A stretch of 64,000 nt of DNA from Roseiarcus sp963732155 (lineage in GTDB: Bacteria; Pseudomonadota; Alphaproteobacteria; Rhizobiales; Beijerinckiaceae). The stretch spans positions 310,001-374,000 of the forward strand of contig CAVSYB010000015.1 in assembly GCA_963732155.1 (NCBI GenBank). Direction: 5' to 3'. The notes below the pieces were generated by a model. It ran no database searches. It was not told where the DNA came from and saw nothing but the letters and a program-made list of their open reading frames with translations. A program made the translations under genes and the position numbers. Below, in pieces: positions 1 to 8,245 of this stretch (positions are counted from its first letter, which is position 1; the number at the start of each line of letters is the position of its first letter).

Positions 1-1
1 G

Positions 2-634
2 GTGGGTATTGTGAATAATTTCCTCTGGTGTGTCATAGGCTCCCTGCAAACGTATAACGGCGCGGTTACAGCCATCGCCACCGTTTTTATTGGTGCTTTC
101 ACCTTGGCTCTGGTTTGCGTTACGAACCGCCAAGCGCGGCTCACCCGTGAGTCCATCGACATCGCCAACAAGGAATTTGTCTCGACTCACAGGCCAAGAA
201 TCATTGTCCAGAGCGTATCCTCGGATGGTTACGTTGCCGATCATCCGATATCGATTAATTTTACCTACATTAACATTGGCGATACTCCCGCTAATATTAA
301 TATTGTCGAAGCGGTCGTCTTTCTCATATTGAAGGATCGGAATATCCCAAGAAATATGTCCTTGACACTGTGTAATTTCAAAAAGGGGAAACTGATCTCT
401 GGCGACTCTGACACCGCCCAACAAAGCTCGGAATTTCGTTTGGACTATGACCATTCCTTTTCTCTTGAAAGCGGTAATCACCTCCTCTGTATCGTCGGAT
501 GTATACATTATTTTGATGACAATGGAATCAGGCGAACAACCGGATTTGCTCGCTCTTGCGATGTCACCGATACCGGTAATGTATTCATGGGCTTTAACGC
601 TATTAACGATCCCGAATACGAATATGCCTATTAG
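2..634 (+). CDS. Hypothetical protein with one N-terminal membrane helix
   Basis: A 210-residue frame beginning with GTG at the very edge of the window, so the true start may lie upstream. One hydrophobic segment (about residues 20-42) is followed by a basic stretch and a hydrophilic domain rich in beta-type sequence with the motif HRPRI. This layout (short lumenal end, single helix, charged linker, cytoplasmic domain) resembles a widespread group of uncharacterised rhizobial membrane-anchored proteins, but I recognise no named family. The coding sequence is clearly AT-richer than everything downstream and uses AT-ending codons, which suggests acquisition by transfer. It ends just before a restriction-modification gene remnant, so it may be cargo of the same accessory island. 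Confidence 0.6.
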   Translation: MGIVNNFLWCVIGSLQTYNGAVTAIATVFIGAFTLALVCVTNRQARLTRESIDIANKEFVSTHRPRIIVQSVSSDGYVADHPISINFTYINIGDTPANINIVEAVVFLILKDRNIPRNMSLTLCNFKKGKLISGDSDTAQQSSEFRLDYDHSFSLESGNHLLCIVGCIHYFDDNGIRRTTGFARSCDVTDTGNVFMGFNAINDPEYEYAY

Positions 635-717
635 AATGGACCGACCGACCTGTCGGAAACTGTTTACAAAACGACTGCGTCGCTCGTCAAGTTCGGGATA
701 ATCGCCCGGTCGAGGAT

Positions 718-975
718 GTGCGCTATTCGCCCGAGGACCAGTCGATCGCGATCAACAAAACTCAAAGCTTCAAACCCGTGCCGCGGGCCGTTTGGGATTT
801 TCACATTGGCGGTTATCAGGTGCTCGACAAATATCTGAAATCGCGCAAGGGCCGGAAGCTGTCGCTCGACGAAATCAACCATGTCGCCGCCGTCGCCGAC
901 GTCCTCGCTTTCACCATCGATCAGATGGCGCGGATCGACGAGGCCTATGTGGCGGCGTTTCCCGACCGGGGATAA
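718..975 (+). pseudogene. C-terminal fragment of a type ISP (LlaBIII-like) restriction-modification enzyme
   Basis: Eighty-five codons encode what looks like the extreme C-terminal target-recognition part of single-polypeptide type ISP restriction-modification enzymes. The telling pieces are INKTQSFKPVPRAVWDFHIG, GGYQVLDKYLKSRKGRKLS and the helical end with TIDQMARIDE. Intact family members exceed 900 residues and carry helicase, nuclease and methyltransferase domains; none is present here. The homologous-looking frame continues a few codons upstream of the GTG (to about 703) and then runs into the 3' end of the preceding gene. I therefore call it a truncated remnant rather than a small gene. 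Recognition is from memory of the family, not from a search. Confidence 0.6.
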
Positions 976-1054
976 CTCGTTGCCCGGCTCGCGCGTTCGC
1001 GCGAGTCGGGGCATGATGCGGTCAATTCGTTCTCAAGAGCGCGCGACGAGACTG

Positions 1055-1339
1055 ATGGCTCGCACCAGCCAGGCCGACCTCTTCGAAAAAGACGCCCAGC
1101 CGGACCTGTTCGGCGGCGAGGCCGCGCCCGTCTATCGGCCCAACCTCGACAAGGTGCGCGCCCGCTTGCAGAAAATCCTCGCCGAGGCTCGCGCGGCGCA
1201 AGCCATGCCCTGGGAACCAACTCAGCTCTCACTCTATCGGACGATTTTCCCGCAGATGACGCTCTTCCTGCCTGAGGAGGAAGCCACGCAACTGCGCTTC
1301 TCGTTCGAGAAGGAAATGAAGCGTTTGCGGGCGAAGTGA
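1055..1339 (+). CDS. Conserved hypothetical protein, 94 residues
   Basis: A 94-residue acidic/basic soluble protein beginning MARTSQADLF. It has an N-terminal repeat of the type DLFEKDAQPDLFGGEA, then a helical part containing RARLQKILAEARAAQ and a tryptophan-proline motif (MPWEPTQLSLY), ending in a charged helix. Proteins of this layout (DLF repeats, then P-W-E) occur as short hypotheticals next to mobile or phage-type genes in alphaproteobacteria; no function is known to me. The ATG at 1055 is chosen because the conserved-looking sequence begins there; the frame is open further upstream but with low-complexity arginine-rich translation. A GC hairpin follows about 60 bp after the stop. Confidence 0.6.
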   Translation: MARTSQADLFEKDAQPDLFGGEAAPVYRPNLDKVRARLQKILAEARAAQAMPWEPTQLSLYRTIFPQMTLFLPEEEATQLRFSFEKEMKRLRAK

Positions 1340-1401
1340 AACGTCAAATCGACGTGTGCCCCGGAGAATTACGGAATTACGGCGACGGTGCGTTTAATTG
1401 A

Positions 1402-1420
1402 CGCCGCCGCAGAGGCGGCG
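1402..1420 (+). terminator. GC-rich hairpin downstream of the 94-residue gene
   Basis: CGCCGCC and GGCGGCG pair over 7 bp around a 5-nt loop (GCAGA). No U-tract follows, so termination is only suggested. Confidence 0.35.
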
Positions 1421-1822
1421 CGGGTTTACGGCGACACGCCCGTGTTGCCCTATTTGTTCCCCTCGCGCCGGCGCTTCTCTGAATCGATCGGCAGAAGCAG
1501 AGCATGCAGGCGGCAGCTTCCGGATGGAGGGTTCGCGTGATTCTGCGAAGGAAGAACTCGCTTGCCGGGTGGTCCGGCGGGGTCACTCCAGCTCGAGGCG
1601 CTGCTTTCGACGGATAAGCGGAGAGTAGACGGCGGCGCCCGGCGCGATGCGGCCATCCTCCCCGCAGTCCTCCATGCGGTGGAAGGGGATTGTCGCCCGC
1701 TGGTTACGGGAACATGATGCGCGTTGCATAATTCCCGCTGCGCTACAAGCGATGAAATTCGCGGATTGTCGTTCAATCGAAACGGTCGAGGGCGGTCCAT
1801 CGTTTCGCATGGCGGACAAGTG

Positions 1823-1917
1823 TTTCACCGTCGAGAACCTGTCAATGACGCGCCTTTGGCGCGCCGCCTTCGGCGGTGGCCCGCAGGGCCATCATTGACA
1901 GGTTCTCGACGGTGAAA
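1823..1917. repeat. Long hairpin element, 26-bp perfect arms with GC-rich core
   Basis: The left arm (1823-1848) and right arm (1892-1917) are perfect inverted copies over 26 bp. The 43-bp space between them holds three small hairpins of its own: GCGCC/GGCGC, CCGCC-TTC-GGCGG and TGGCCC-GCA-GGGCCA. Read on the minus strand, the first 31 bp of the core match the core of the element at 10213-10301 at 26 positions, while the two sets of outer arms are unrelated apart from their inner ends (TCAATGA here, TCAAGGA there). This marks the two as members of one repeat family rather than chance terminators. Confidence 0.8.
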
Positions 1918-2173
1918 AAAAATGGCCTCCATGCGAACAATGGCTCAGCAGCGAATGCGGCGAGCGCGCAGGCCGGCGACCCGACAGGCGGCTCGACGAC
2001 CTCCCGCACGACGCGCATTGCGCTGATCCTCGCCGCATTGATTTCCCGCTTTCGGGCTGGCGGCGGCGGGCAGTTTACGCATTAAGGGTATTGCAACCGT
2101 TCATCGGTTACTCTTGGTCAGGACGCGTCGGCGTATTGTCGACTGCCGACCGCCGATCGCGCCTCATAGGTCA

Positions 2174-2617
2174 ATGGGCGTGAGCGCGATTCCCTGGCTC
2201 GCCGATCTGGAAAAGCAGCCGTCCGGCGAATTGTCCTTTCTGTTTCTGCTGGTGGTCGTCGGCTGCCTGGTGGCGGGCTTCGCGCTCGATCTCATCATGA
2301 AGGACCTGGGTCTGGGCCCCGCGCCCAACGGCGTTCTCGCGCTGGTCGGCGTGTGCGCGGGCATCTATCTGCGCTATCGCCTGCTGGCTCCCTATCGCGC
2401 CGACGACGTCGTGATGACCATCGGTTTCGCGATGGCCTGCGCGTTCCTGCTGCTCGTCGCGCTGGCCGTGGCCAAGAGCGGGGTGTTGTTCCACCGGGCC
2501 GAACAACGGCCGGGCGCCTCGCCGAGTTTCGCGCGTTCGCCGCAACTGCGCGCGCTCCCGAATATTCGCCGGGTCCCCCGACGAATCGCGCCGTCAAAAA
2601 AATCTCTTCGACGATAG
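2174..2617 (+). CDS. Small membrane protein with about three helices
   Basis: A 147-residue protein starting MGVSAIPWLADLEKQ. Three hydrophobic stretches are visible (roughly residues 20-40, 50-75 and 77-97), followed by a basic, arginine-rich cytoplasmic tail. The segment GLGPAPNGVLALVGVCAGIY, with small residues and a G-x-x-x-G pattern, recalls GlsB/YeaQ-type small membrane proteins, but the match is weak and I leave it unnamed. The ATG at 2174 is preferred over the upstream GTG at 2114 because the upstream translation is arginine-rich and lacks a hydrophobic or conserved character. The next small gene starts 34 bp after the stop. Confidence 0.6.
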   Translation: MGVSAIPWLADLEKQPSGELSFLFLLVVVGCLVAGFALDLIMKDLGLGPAPNGVLALVGVCAGIYLRYRLLAPYRADDVVMTIGFAMACAFLLLVALAVAKSGVLFHRAEQRPGASPSFARSPQLRALPNIRRVPRRIAPSKKSLRR

Positions 2618-2651
2618 CGCCCGGCGGGTCGCGGCGTCCGGAGGCTGGCCG

Positions 2652-2804
2652 ATGTCTGAAAACAGGCGGGCGATCCTGATCGGCGTCGTCGGACTCGTCG
2701 CGGTCTATTGGGCTTTCGTGATCGGCGTTCGCAGCGCCTTTGGCGTCGATCTACCGAGCCCGGCCGAGCTGCTGCCGCAGGAATGGCGCAGCCGCCTGCC
2801 ATGA
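2652..2804 (+). CDS. Small single-helix membrane protein, 50 residues
   Basis: A 50-codon frame, MSENRRAILIGVVGLVAVYW to a C-terminal EWRSRLP. One strongly hydrophobic helix covers about residues 7-26 and is preceded by two arginines (inside-positive). Codon use follows the GC3-rich pattern of the genome. It lies 34 bp downstream of a three-helix membrane protein in the same direction and may be cotranscribed. No family recognised; it is listed because its codon bias and membrane topology look real despite the length. Confidence 0.45.
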   Translation: MSENRRAILIGVVGLVAVYWAFVIGVRSAFGVDLPSPAELLPQEWRSRLP

Positions 2805-2930
2805 TGCGAATCAGCGTCGAGACTTGGGCCGAAACGGTCGAGCGGGATTCATCGGTTCGCATGGCTCGATCGCCAACGCGGCGCCGGGCGGCGGACCGGG
2901 CGCGCCGAAGCCTCGCCGAAGGCGCCGGAA

Positions 2931-3185
2931 TCACAGGCCTTCGGGCGGCGGGCCGAACCGCGCCTTGAGCTGGGCGATCGCCGACCGGCTGCCGCCGGTC
3001 CAGATCTCGATCGTTCCCCGGTCGCCGCTCCCGTCGCGGTCGGAGAGAAACTCGCGGTATCGCACGGTGAGCACCCGATCGGGCGGAGGCTCGCGCGTCT
3101 TCAGGCTGAAATCGGTTCTCTTGCTGCCCACCTCCCAGCCTCTCGGCGTCAGGTGGCGTTCCGTCCACTCCTCGGTTTTCGCCAT
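2931..3185 (-). CDS. Conserved hypothetical protein, 84 residues
   Basis: An 84-residue soluble protein beginning MAKTEEWTERHLTPRGW. It is rich in charged residues with a beta-rich centre (RVLTVRYREFLSDRDGSGD) and ends in GPPPEGL. No domain is recognised. A purine-rich ribosome-binding sequence (AGGAGGTCATTTC before ATG on the minus strand) precedes the start, which makes this a good candidate for a real gene. It converges on the small membrane genes at 2174-2804. Confidence 0.6.
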   Translation of the reverse strand: MAKTEEWTERHLTPRGWEVGSKRTDFSLKTREPPPDRVLTVRYREFLSDRDGSGDRGTIEIWTGGSRSAIAQLKARFGPPPEGL

Positions 3186-3312
3186 GAAATGACCTCCTGG
3201 CCTGGCGATCGAAAGCGCTGGATCGCGATTGAGGGAAGGCGATGAATGTGGACATCGGCATGTATCGCGCGCCGGCGCGCGGCCCGGCCCCTTGCCTGAT
3301 GGACGCCTCCCC

Positions 3313-4161
3313 TCAATGCACCCCGGCCTCCTTCAGCAGCCGCAGCGCGCTGGCATGGGCTTCCTTGACCCAGGGCAGCATCGCGGCGGGATCGTCGGGG
3401 AATTCGAGCTCGATCGAGGCCGCGCCGACAAAGCCGGCGTCGCGGATGGCGGCGAGATAGTCGTTGAACGGCGTGTTGCCGCGGCCGGGCGGCAGGTCGC
3501 CGTGATGGACGCCGTCGCAATCGGAAACGTGGACATGCGCGACGCGCCCGTTCAGGCGCCGGGCGAGGTCGCCGGGCGCAATGCGCTGCAGCCAGAAATG
3601 GGAGATGTCGACGGTCGCCTTGACGTTGGCCAGGCCGACGGCGTCGAGAAAGCGCTCCATCGCGTCGAGCGTGTTGACGAAGGCGAATTCGAACGGCAGC
3701 AGCTCGATCGCCACCTCGAGGCCGCGCTCGCCGGCCCGCCGGCCGACCTGTTTGGCGGCGTCGACCGCCATCGCCCATTCCTGCGCCGCCGGAAGCAGCT
3801 TGTGCTGGAACATGTATTCGCCGGGCACGAAGCAGAGATTGCGGGCGGTGGGAAACTGCGCGGCGAGGTCGACCACGTTGATCGCCCGCTCGATGTGATA
3901 ATCGCGGATCGCCGGATTGAAGTCGTTGAGGCCGAGGCAGGTGCAGACCAGCGAAACCACCGGCAGGCCGACGCTCTGCGCGCCCGCCACATAGGCGTCG
4001 CGCGCGCTGCGCGACAGCTTGCCGGGATCGAAGCCGACGAACAGGTCGAGGCTCTCGAAGCCGATTTGCCTCGCCAGCTCGCGGCCCGGCTGTCCCTCGA
4101 ACGGCGAGCCGAACCACGCCGAATCGATCAGCCCCAGAGTCCACTTGCCGGCGCTGGCCAT
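3313..4161 (-). CDS. Sugar phosphate isomerase/epimerase family protein (TIM barrel)
   Basis: A 282-residue AP-endonuclease-2/xylose-isomerase-type TIM barrel, a fold used for metal-dependent keto-aldose isomerisation or epimerisation of small sugars, inositol derivatives or hydroxypyruvate. Likely metal ligands lie in ELLPFEF, TVDISHFW, HVHVSDCDGVHHGD and SIELEFPDD, the usual Glu-Asp-His-Glu series in order. The ATG at 4161 follows a GGGAGGGAGAG ribosome-binding sequence on the minus strand; longer readings upstream are arginine-rich and unlikely. No sugar transporter or kinase adjoins it, so the substrate cannot be inferred. Confidence 0.85.
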   Translation of the reverse strand: MASAGKWTLGLIDSAWFGSPFEGQPGRELARQIGFESLDLFVGFDPGKLSRSARDAYVAGAQSVGLPVVSLVCTCLGLNDFNPAIRDYHIERAINVVDLAAQFPTARNLCFVPGEYMFQHKLLPAAQEWAMAVDAAKQVGRRAGERGLEVAIELLPFEFAFVNTLDAMERFLDAVGLANVKATVDISHFWLQRIAPGDLARRLNGRVAHVHVSDCDGVHHGDLPPGRGNTPFNDYLAAIRDAGFVGAASIELEFPDDPAAMLPWVKEAHASALRLLKEAGVH

Positions 4162-4687
4162 GGCTCTCCCTCCCAATGCCCGGTTCCGCCTTTGTCGACC
4201 GCCAGGCGATTGGCCGTCAAGAGCGGGCGCGCCGGTTTCACTGTGGCGGCGACGCGCGCCTCCCATACGAAGGTTGCTCGTTCGCGCTCGTCGATTGCCG
4301 CGACGGGCCGGCGGTGAAGCGGCTCGACCCGCCGGCGGCGCCCTGGCCCCGGCCCTGTCCGCAGGCGAACGTTCCGGACAACGGGCGCTTCGACCATGCC
4401 GACATCGCGCGCTGAGCGGCGTCGGAGACCGCGAGGCGCGCTTCCCGCGCGCCTTCTTCACGTCGGCAGGCGCCTCGACAGGGGCTCGATGAAAGTTCCG
4501 ATCCTCGCGGCAGCGTGCCGGAGGTCATCACGGACAGTCACGGACAATCGCGATTTTGTGTGCGCCGCAGCAATTGATATTGCGCTGCCCGCATCCATTT
4601 CATCATACGAAACGGAGACAGACCGGGCGAAGCCCCAGCAACGCCCGCGGCTTCTTCAAGTTTCTGACAAGCCATGGAGATATTGCA
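4162..4687. other. 526-bp stretch without a gene
   Basis: No convincing coding region. The last 90 bp before the gene at 4688 contain closely paired segments (GGGC-GAA-GCCC at about 4627-4637, and GAAGCC pairing with GGCTTC at about 4632-4655) that could form a structured leader; see findings. Short direct copies of TCACGGACA occur near 4528-4546. Confidence 0.4.
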
Positions 4688-4951
4688 ATGCACAAGACCC
4701 TGTTGTTGGCAGCGGCGACTGCGGCTTTCGCCCTCGGCGCCGGCGGCGCCTACGCGACGGGCGGCGGGAACGTGTCCCCCGAAGCCTCGCCCTATGCGAT
4801 CCTGGAGCCGCAGACGGTGGCGCCTTCGGTGATGAGCGAAGGCCGCGCGGCCCTGACGGGCGGCGATCCCGTCTTCTCGTTCGGCTTCGGCGGCGCGCCG
4901 GCGATGCTCGCGCCCCCGCCGGATCAGCGCAGCATTTCGCACGGTCGCTGA
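4688..4951 (+). CDS. Small secreted protein of unknown function
   Basis: An 87-residue protein with a clear Sec signal peptide (MHKTLLLAAATAAFALGAGG, cleavage probably after AYA). The mature part of about 64 residues is rich in Gly, Pro, Ala and Ser with no cysteines (SPEASPYAILEPQTV, FSFGFGGAPAML). The ATG is preceded by GGAGATATTGCA, a usable ribosome-binding site. It sits 97 bp upstream of the RND pump gene but is separated from it by a strong hairpin, so it is probably its own transcript. No family recognised. Confidence 0.6.
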   Translation: MHKTLLLAAATAAFALGAGGAYATGGGNVSPEASPYAILEPQTVAPSVMSEGRAALTGGDPVFSFGFGGAPAMLAPPPDQRSISHGR

Positions 4952-4966
4952 CGGCGCCTCGCCAAC

Positions 4967-5003
4967 GCTCGGCTTCCCGGCCCGACCGGCCGGGAGGCCG
5001 AGC
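4967..5003 (+). terminator. Strong hairpin between the small secreted gene and the RND gene
   Basis: Arms 4967-4982 and 4988-5003 pair over 16 bp (one G-U type mismatch) around the 5-nt loop CGACC. It lies 15 bp after the stop of the upstream gene. There is no T-run, so it could be a terminator or an attenuator for the downstream pump. Confidence 0.55.
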
Positions 5004-5047
5004 GGCGTCTCCCTTCGTGACGGATTCGATCAAGCGAGGGCGGCAAC

Positions 5048-8000
5048 GTGGGCCTCGTAAAATACGCGCTGAAATTCCGCGCCACGTTCATCGTTCTCGC
5101 GCTGCTGATCGCCTTCCTCGGCGGCGGCGCGATCGCCACGATGCCGAAGGACGTCTTCCCGGTCGTCGACATCCCGGTCGTCACCATCATCTGGACATAC
5201 AGCGGCCTCTCCACGCGGGAGATGGAGCAGCGCGTCACCACCTATTCGGAGTTCGTGCTCGGCAACAACGTCAACGGCATCCGGGATATTGAAAGCCAGA
5301 CCCTGCAAGGCGTCGCGGTCGAGAAGGTCTATTTCCAGCCCGGGGTCAGCATCGACCTGGCGATCGCCCAGACCGTCGCGGTGATGAACGCGGTGCGCGC
5401 CGTGCTGCCGCCCGGCATCAACCCGCCGATCGTCGTGCGCTATTCGGCTTCTTCGGTGCCGGTGATCCAGCTCGCTTTGTCTTCGAACACCGCCAGCGAG
5501 CAGCAGCTCTATGATTTCGGCCAGTACCGGCTGCGCACGGCGATCGCCACCGCGCCCGGTTCGACCATTCCCTCGCCCTACGGCGGGCGCCAGCGCCAGA
5601 TCATGATCGATCTCGATCAGCATGCGCTGCAGGCGACCGGGCTGACCGCCAACGACGTCGTCAACGCGCTGACGGCGCAGAATCTCACCGTGCCGTCCGG
5701 CCTCGCCAAGCTCGGCGACATGCAATATGTCGTGCGCCTGAACTCCGTGCCGGACGCGATCGAGGCGATGAACGCGATCCCGGTCAAGGTGGTGAACGGC
5801 GCGCCGATCCTGATGCGCGACGTCGCCTATGTGCGCGACGGCTATCAGGTGCAGCAGAACATCGTGCGCGCCAACGGCGTGCGCTCGGCGCTGCTGACCA
5901 TCCTGAAGAACGGCGACGCCTCGACCCTGTCGGTGGTCGACAATGTGAAATCGATGCTTCCGGGCCTTCGCGCCGCGGCGCCCAAGGGCATCGAGATCTC
6001 CCCGCTGTTCGACCAGTCGGTGTTCGTCTCCGGCGCCATCGCCGACGTGCTGCGCGAGGGAACGATCGCCGCGGCGCTGACCGGCCTGATGATCCTGCTG
6101 TTCCTCGGCTCCTGGCGCTCGACCCTCATCGTGCTGGCGTCGATCCCGCTGTCGATCCTGACCTCGCTGATCGCGCTCGACGCGCTCGGCCAGACGATCA
6201 ACATCATGACGCTGGGCGGCATGGCGCTGGCGGTCGGCATTCTCGTCGACGACGCCACCGTCGCGATCGAAAACACCTACCGGCTGCTCGAGGAAGGCCA
6301 CGAGTTCCGCCATGCGGTCGTCGAGGGGGCGGCGGGCATCGCCAAGCCGGCGCTGATCTCGACGCTGGCGATCTGCTGCGCGTTCGTTTCGGTGGTGTTC
6401 CTGACCGACGCCGCCAAATACCTGTTCACGCCGCAGGCGCTCGCGGTGGTGTTTGCGATGCTGGCGTCCTATGTCCTCTCGCGCACACTGATCCCGATCC
6501 TGATCGACGCCCTCGTCAGGCGCGAGCACGAGCGCCGGCTGGCGCGCGGCGATCGTCGTGACGGCGAGGCGGCGCGGCGCGGCCTGTTCGCGCGCATTCA
6601 CCTGGCCTTCGAGGCGCGGTTCGCCCGCTTCCACGCCGGTTATGTCGGGTTGCTGCGCGCGATCATGGCGCGGCCGGCCAAGCTTCTGCTGGTCGTCGGC
6701 GCGACGCTCGCGGCGGCCGCGGCGATGTTCGCGTTCGTCGGCGACGACTACTTTCCGCCGATCGACGCCGGACAGTTGCAGCTGCACGTGCGCGGCCGCT
6801 CCGGGCTGCGCCTGGAAGAGACCGAGCGCCTGTTCCAGGCGGTCGAGGACACGATCCGCGCCGTCGTGCCGCCGAAGGACCTCGGCCTGATCATCGACAA
6901 CATCGGCCTTCCCGCCAACAACTACAACCTCGCCTTTTCCGACGGCTCGACGGTCGGGCTGAACGACGGCCAGATCCTGGTCTCGCTCAACCCCGGACAC
7001 GCCTCGACCTTCGGCTATATGCGCCGGCTGCGCGCCGTCCTGCGCGACAAGTTTCCCGACACCGTGTTCTATTTCCAGCCCGCCGACATCATCACCCAGA
7101 TCCTGAATTTCGGCGTGCCGGCGCCGGTCGACATCCGGGTCGTCGGCAAGGATCGCGACGTCGACCTCAAGGTCGCCCAATCGCTGGTCGGCGAGGTGAA
7201 GGGCGTGCGCGGGGCGGTCGACGTGCATCTTCAGCAGATCGTCGACGCGCCGGAATTCTTCGTCGACGTCGATCGCATCCGCGCCGCCAAGCTCGGCCTG
7301 ACCGAGGCCTCGATCGCCGGCGATCTCGGCACCTCGCTGAGCTCGAGCTATCAGACGACGCCCAATTTCTGGAGCGACCCCGCCACCGGCGTGCCGTATC
7401 AGGTGGCCGTGCAAACGCCGGAATACCGCGCCGATTCGATGGCCGACCTCGTCAATATGCCGTTGCTGTCCTCCGGTTCGCCGGGAACGACGACGCCGGT
7501 CGCGCTCCTGTCCAACGTGGCGACGCTCAGCCGACACGGATCGCAGACGGTCGCCACCCACTCCAACACCCAGCCGGCCTTCGACGTCTACGCCAACATC
7601 CAGGATCGCGATCTCGGCTCGATCGAGGCGGATCTGCGCCCGATCGTGGCGCGCGCCCAGGCGAAGCTGCCGCCGGGAAACAGCGTCGTGGTGCGCGGCC
7701 AGATCGAATCGATGAACGCCTCGTTCGAGCGCATCGGCTTCGGCCTGATCGCGGCGATGGTGTTCGTCTATCTCCTGATGGTCGTCAATTTCCAGACCTG
7801 GGGCGAGCCGTTCGTCGTGCTCGCCGCGCTGCCGATCGCGCTGTGCGGCATCGTCGCCAGCCTGTTCGTCACCGGGACCTCCTTCTCGATCCCCTCGCTG
7901 TTCGGCGCGATCATGAGCGTCGGCGTCGCCTCGGCCAATTCCATCCTGCTGGTGACCTTCGCCAAGGAGCATCGCGAGCGGACCGGCTGTGGCGCGGTCG

Positions 8001-8245
8001 AGGCGGCGATCGCCGCGGGCGAGACCCGGCTGCGGCCGGTGCTGATGACCGCCGGCGCGATGTTACTCGGCCTGGCGCCGATGGCGCTCGGCCTCGGCGA
8101 CGGCGGCGAGCAGAACGCCGCGCTCGCGCGCTCGGTGATGGGCGGCGTGCTGGTCGGCGCCTGTTCGACCCTGCTGTTCGTCCCCTTCCTCTATGGCCTG
8201 CTCCGCCGCCACGCGGACGGCCGACCGCTGAAGGACTACCTATGA
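5048..8245 (+). CDS. RND-family efflux pump, inner-membrane permease
   Basis: A 1065-residue proton-driven AcrB/HAE-type permease, the usual length for the family. It has an N-terminal helix (residues about 10-30), two large periplasmic halves and two groups of helices. The proton-relay aspartates are visible as Asp401-Asp402 in the helix-4 motif ILVDDATVAIEN, and the second half repeats the fold with the periplasmic entry FVGDDYFPPIDAGQ. It starts with GTG at 5048, in reading order just before VKYALKFRATF. The fusion-protein gene follows with an ATGA overlap at 8242-8245, so the two are translationally coupled. Pump-first order and the absence of an outer-membrane channel gene are less common than the fusion-pump-channel order. 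Substrate cannot be predicted. Confidence 0.93.
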   Translation: MGLVKYALKFRATFIVLALLIAFLGGGAIATMPKDVFPVVDIPVVTIIWTYSGLSTREMEQRVTTYSEFVLGNNVNGIRDIESQTLQGVAVEKVYFQPGVSIDLAIAQTVAVMNAVRAVLPPGINPPIVVRYSASSVPVIQLALSSNTASEQQLYDFGQYRLRTAIATAPGSTIPSPYGGRQRQIMIDLDQHALQATGLTANDVVNALTAQNLTVPSGLAKLGDMQYVVRLNSVPDAIEAMNAIPVKVVNGAPILMRDVAYVRDGYQVQQNIVRANGVRSALLTILKNGDASTLSVVDNVKSMLPGLRAAAPKGIEISPLFDQSVFVSGAIADVLREGTIAAALTGLMILLFLGSWRSTLIVLASIPLSILTSLIALDALGQTINIMTLGGMALAVGILVDDATVAIENTYRLLEEGHEFRHAVVEGAAGIAKPALISTLAICCAFVSVVFLTDAAKYLFTPQALAVVFAMLASYVLSRTLIPILIDALVRREHERRLARGDRRDGEAARRGLFARIHLAFEARFARFHAGYVGLLRAIMARPAKLLLVVGATLAAAAAMFAFVGDDYFPPIDAGQLQLHVRGRSGLRLEETERLFQAVEDTIRAVVPPKDLGLIIDNIGLPANNYNLAFSDGSTVGLNDGQILVSLNPGHASTFGYMRRLRAVLRDKFPDTVFYFQPADIITQILNFGVPAPVDIRVVGKDRDVDLKVAQSLVGEVKGVRGAVDVHLQQIVDAPEFFVDVDRIRAAKLGLTEASIAGDLGTSLSSSYQTTPNFWSDPATGVPYQVAVQTPEYRADSMADLVNMPLLSSGSPGTTTPVALLSNVATLSRHGSQTVATHSNTQPAFDVYANIQDRDLGSIEADLRPIVARAQAKLPPGNSVVVRGQIESMNASFERIGFGLIAAMVFVYLLMVVNFQTWGEPFVVLAALPIALCGIVASLFVTGTSFSIPSLFGAIMSVGVASANSILLVTFAKEHRERTGCGAVEAAIAAGETRLRPVLMTAGAMLLGLAPMALGLGDGGEQNAALARSVMGGVLVGACSTLLFVPFLYGLLRRHADGRPLKDYL

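Larger units (their letters stand above)
1340..2173. other. 834-bp stretch without a convincing gene
   Basis: No frame here has convincing codon bias or a recognisable domain. It holds a terminator-like hairpin at 1402-1420, an AATTA...TAATT-bounded motif at 1374-1399 just before it, and the long inverted repeat at 1823-1917 (both listed separately). A GTG-started frame at 1388-1540 gives about 50 residues and could be a decayed gene, but nothing supports it. Confidence 0.5.

Noticed and set aside
3266..3281. 16-bp palindrome CGCGCGCCGGCGCGCG
   Set aside because: Only G and C in alternation; expected by chance in DNA of this composition.
5030..7972. A 980-codon open frame on the minus strand opposite the RND pump
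   Set aside because: Its translation is Arg/Asp/His-rich low-complexity sequence typical of antisense frames in GC-rich genes; the plus strand encodes a full RND permease.
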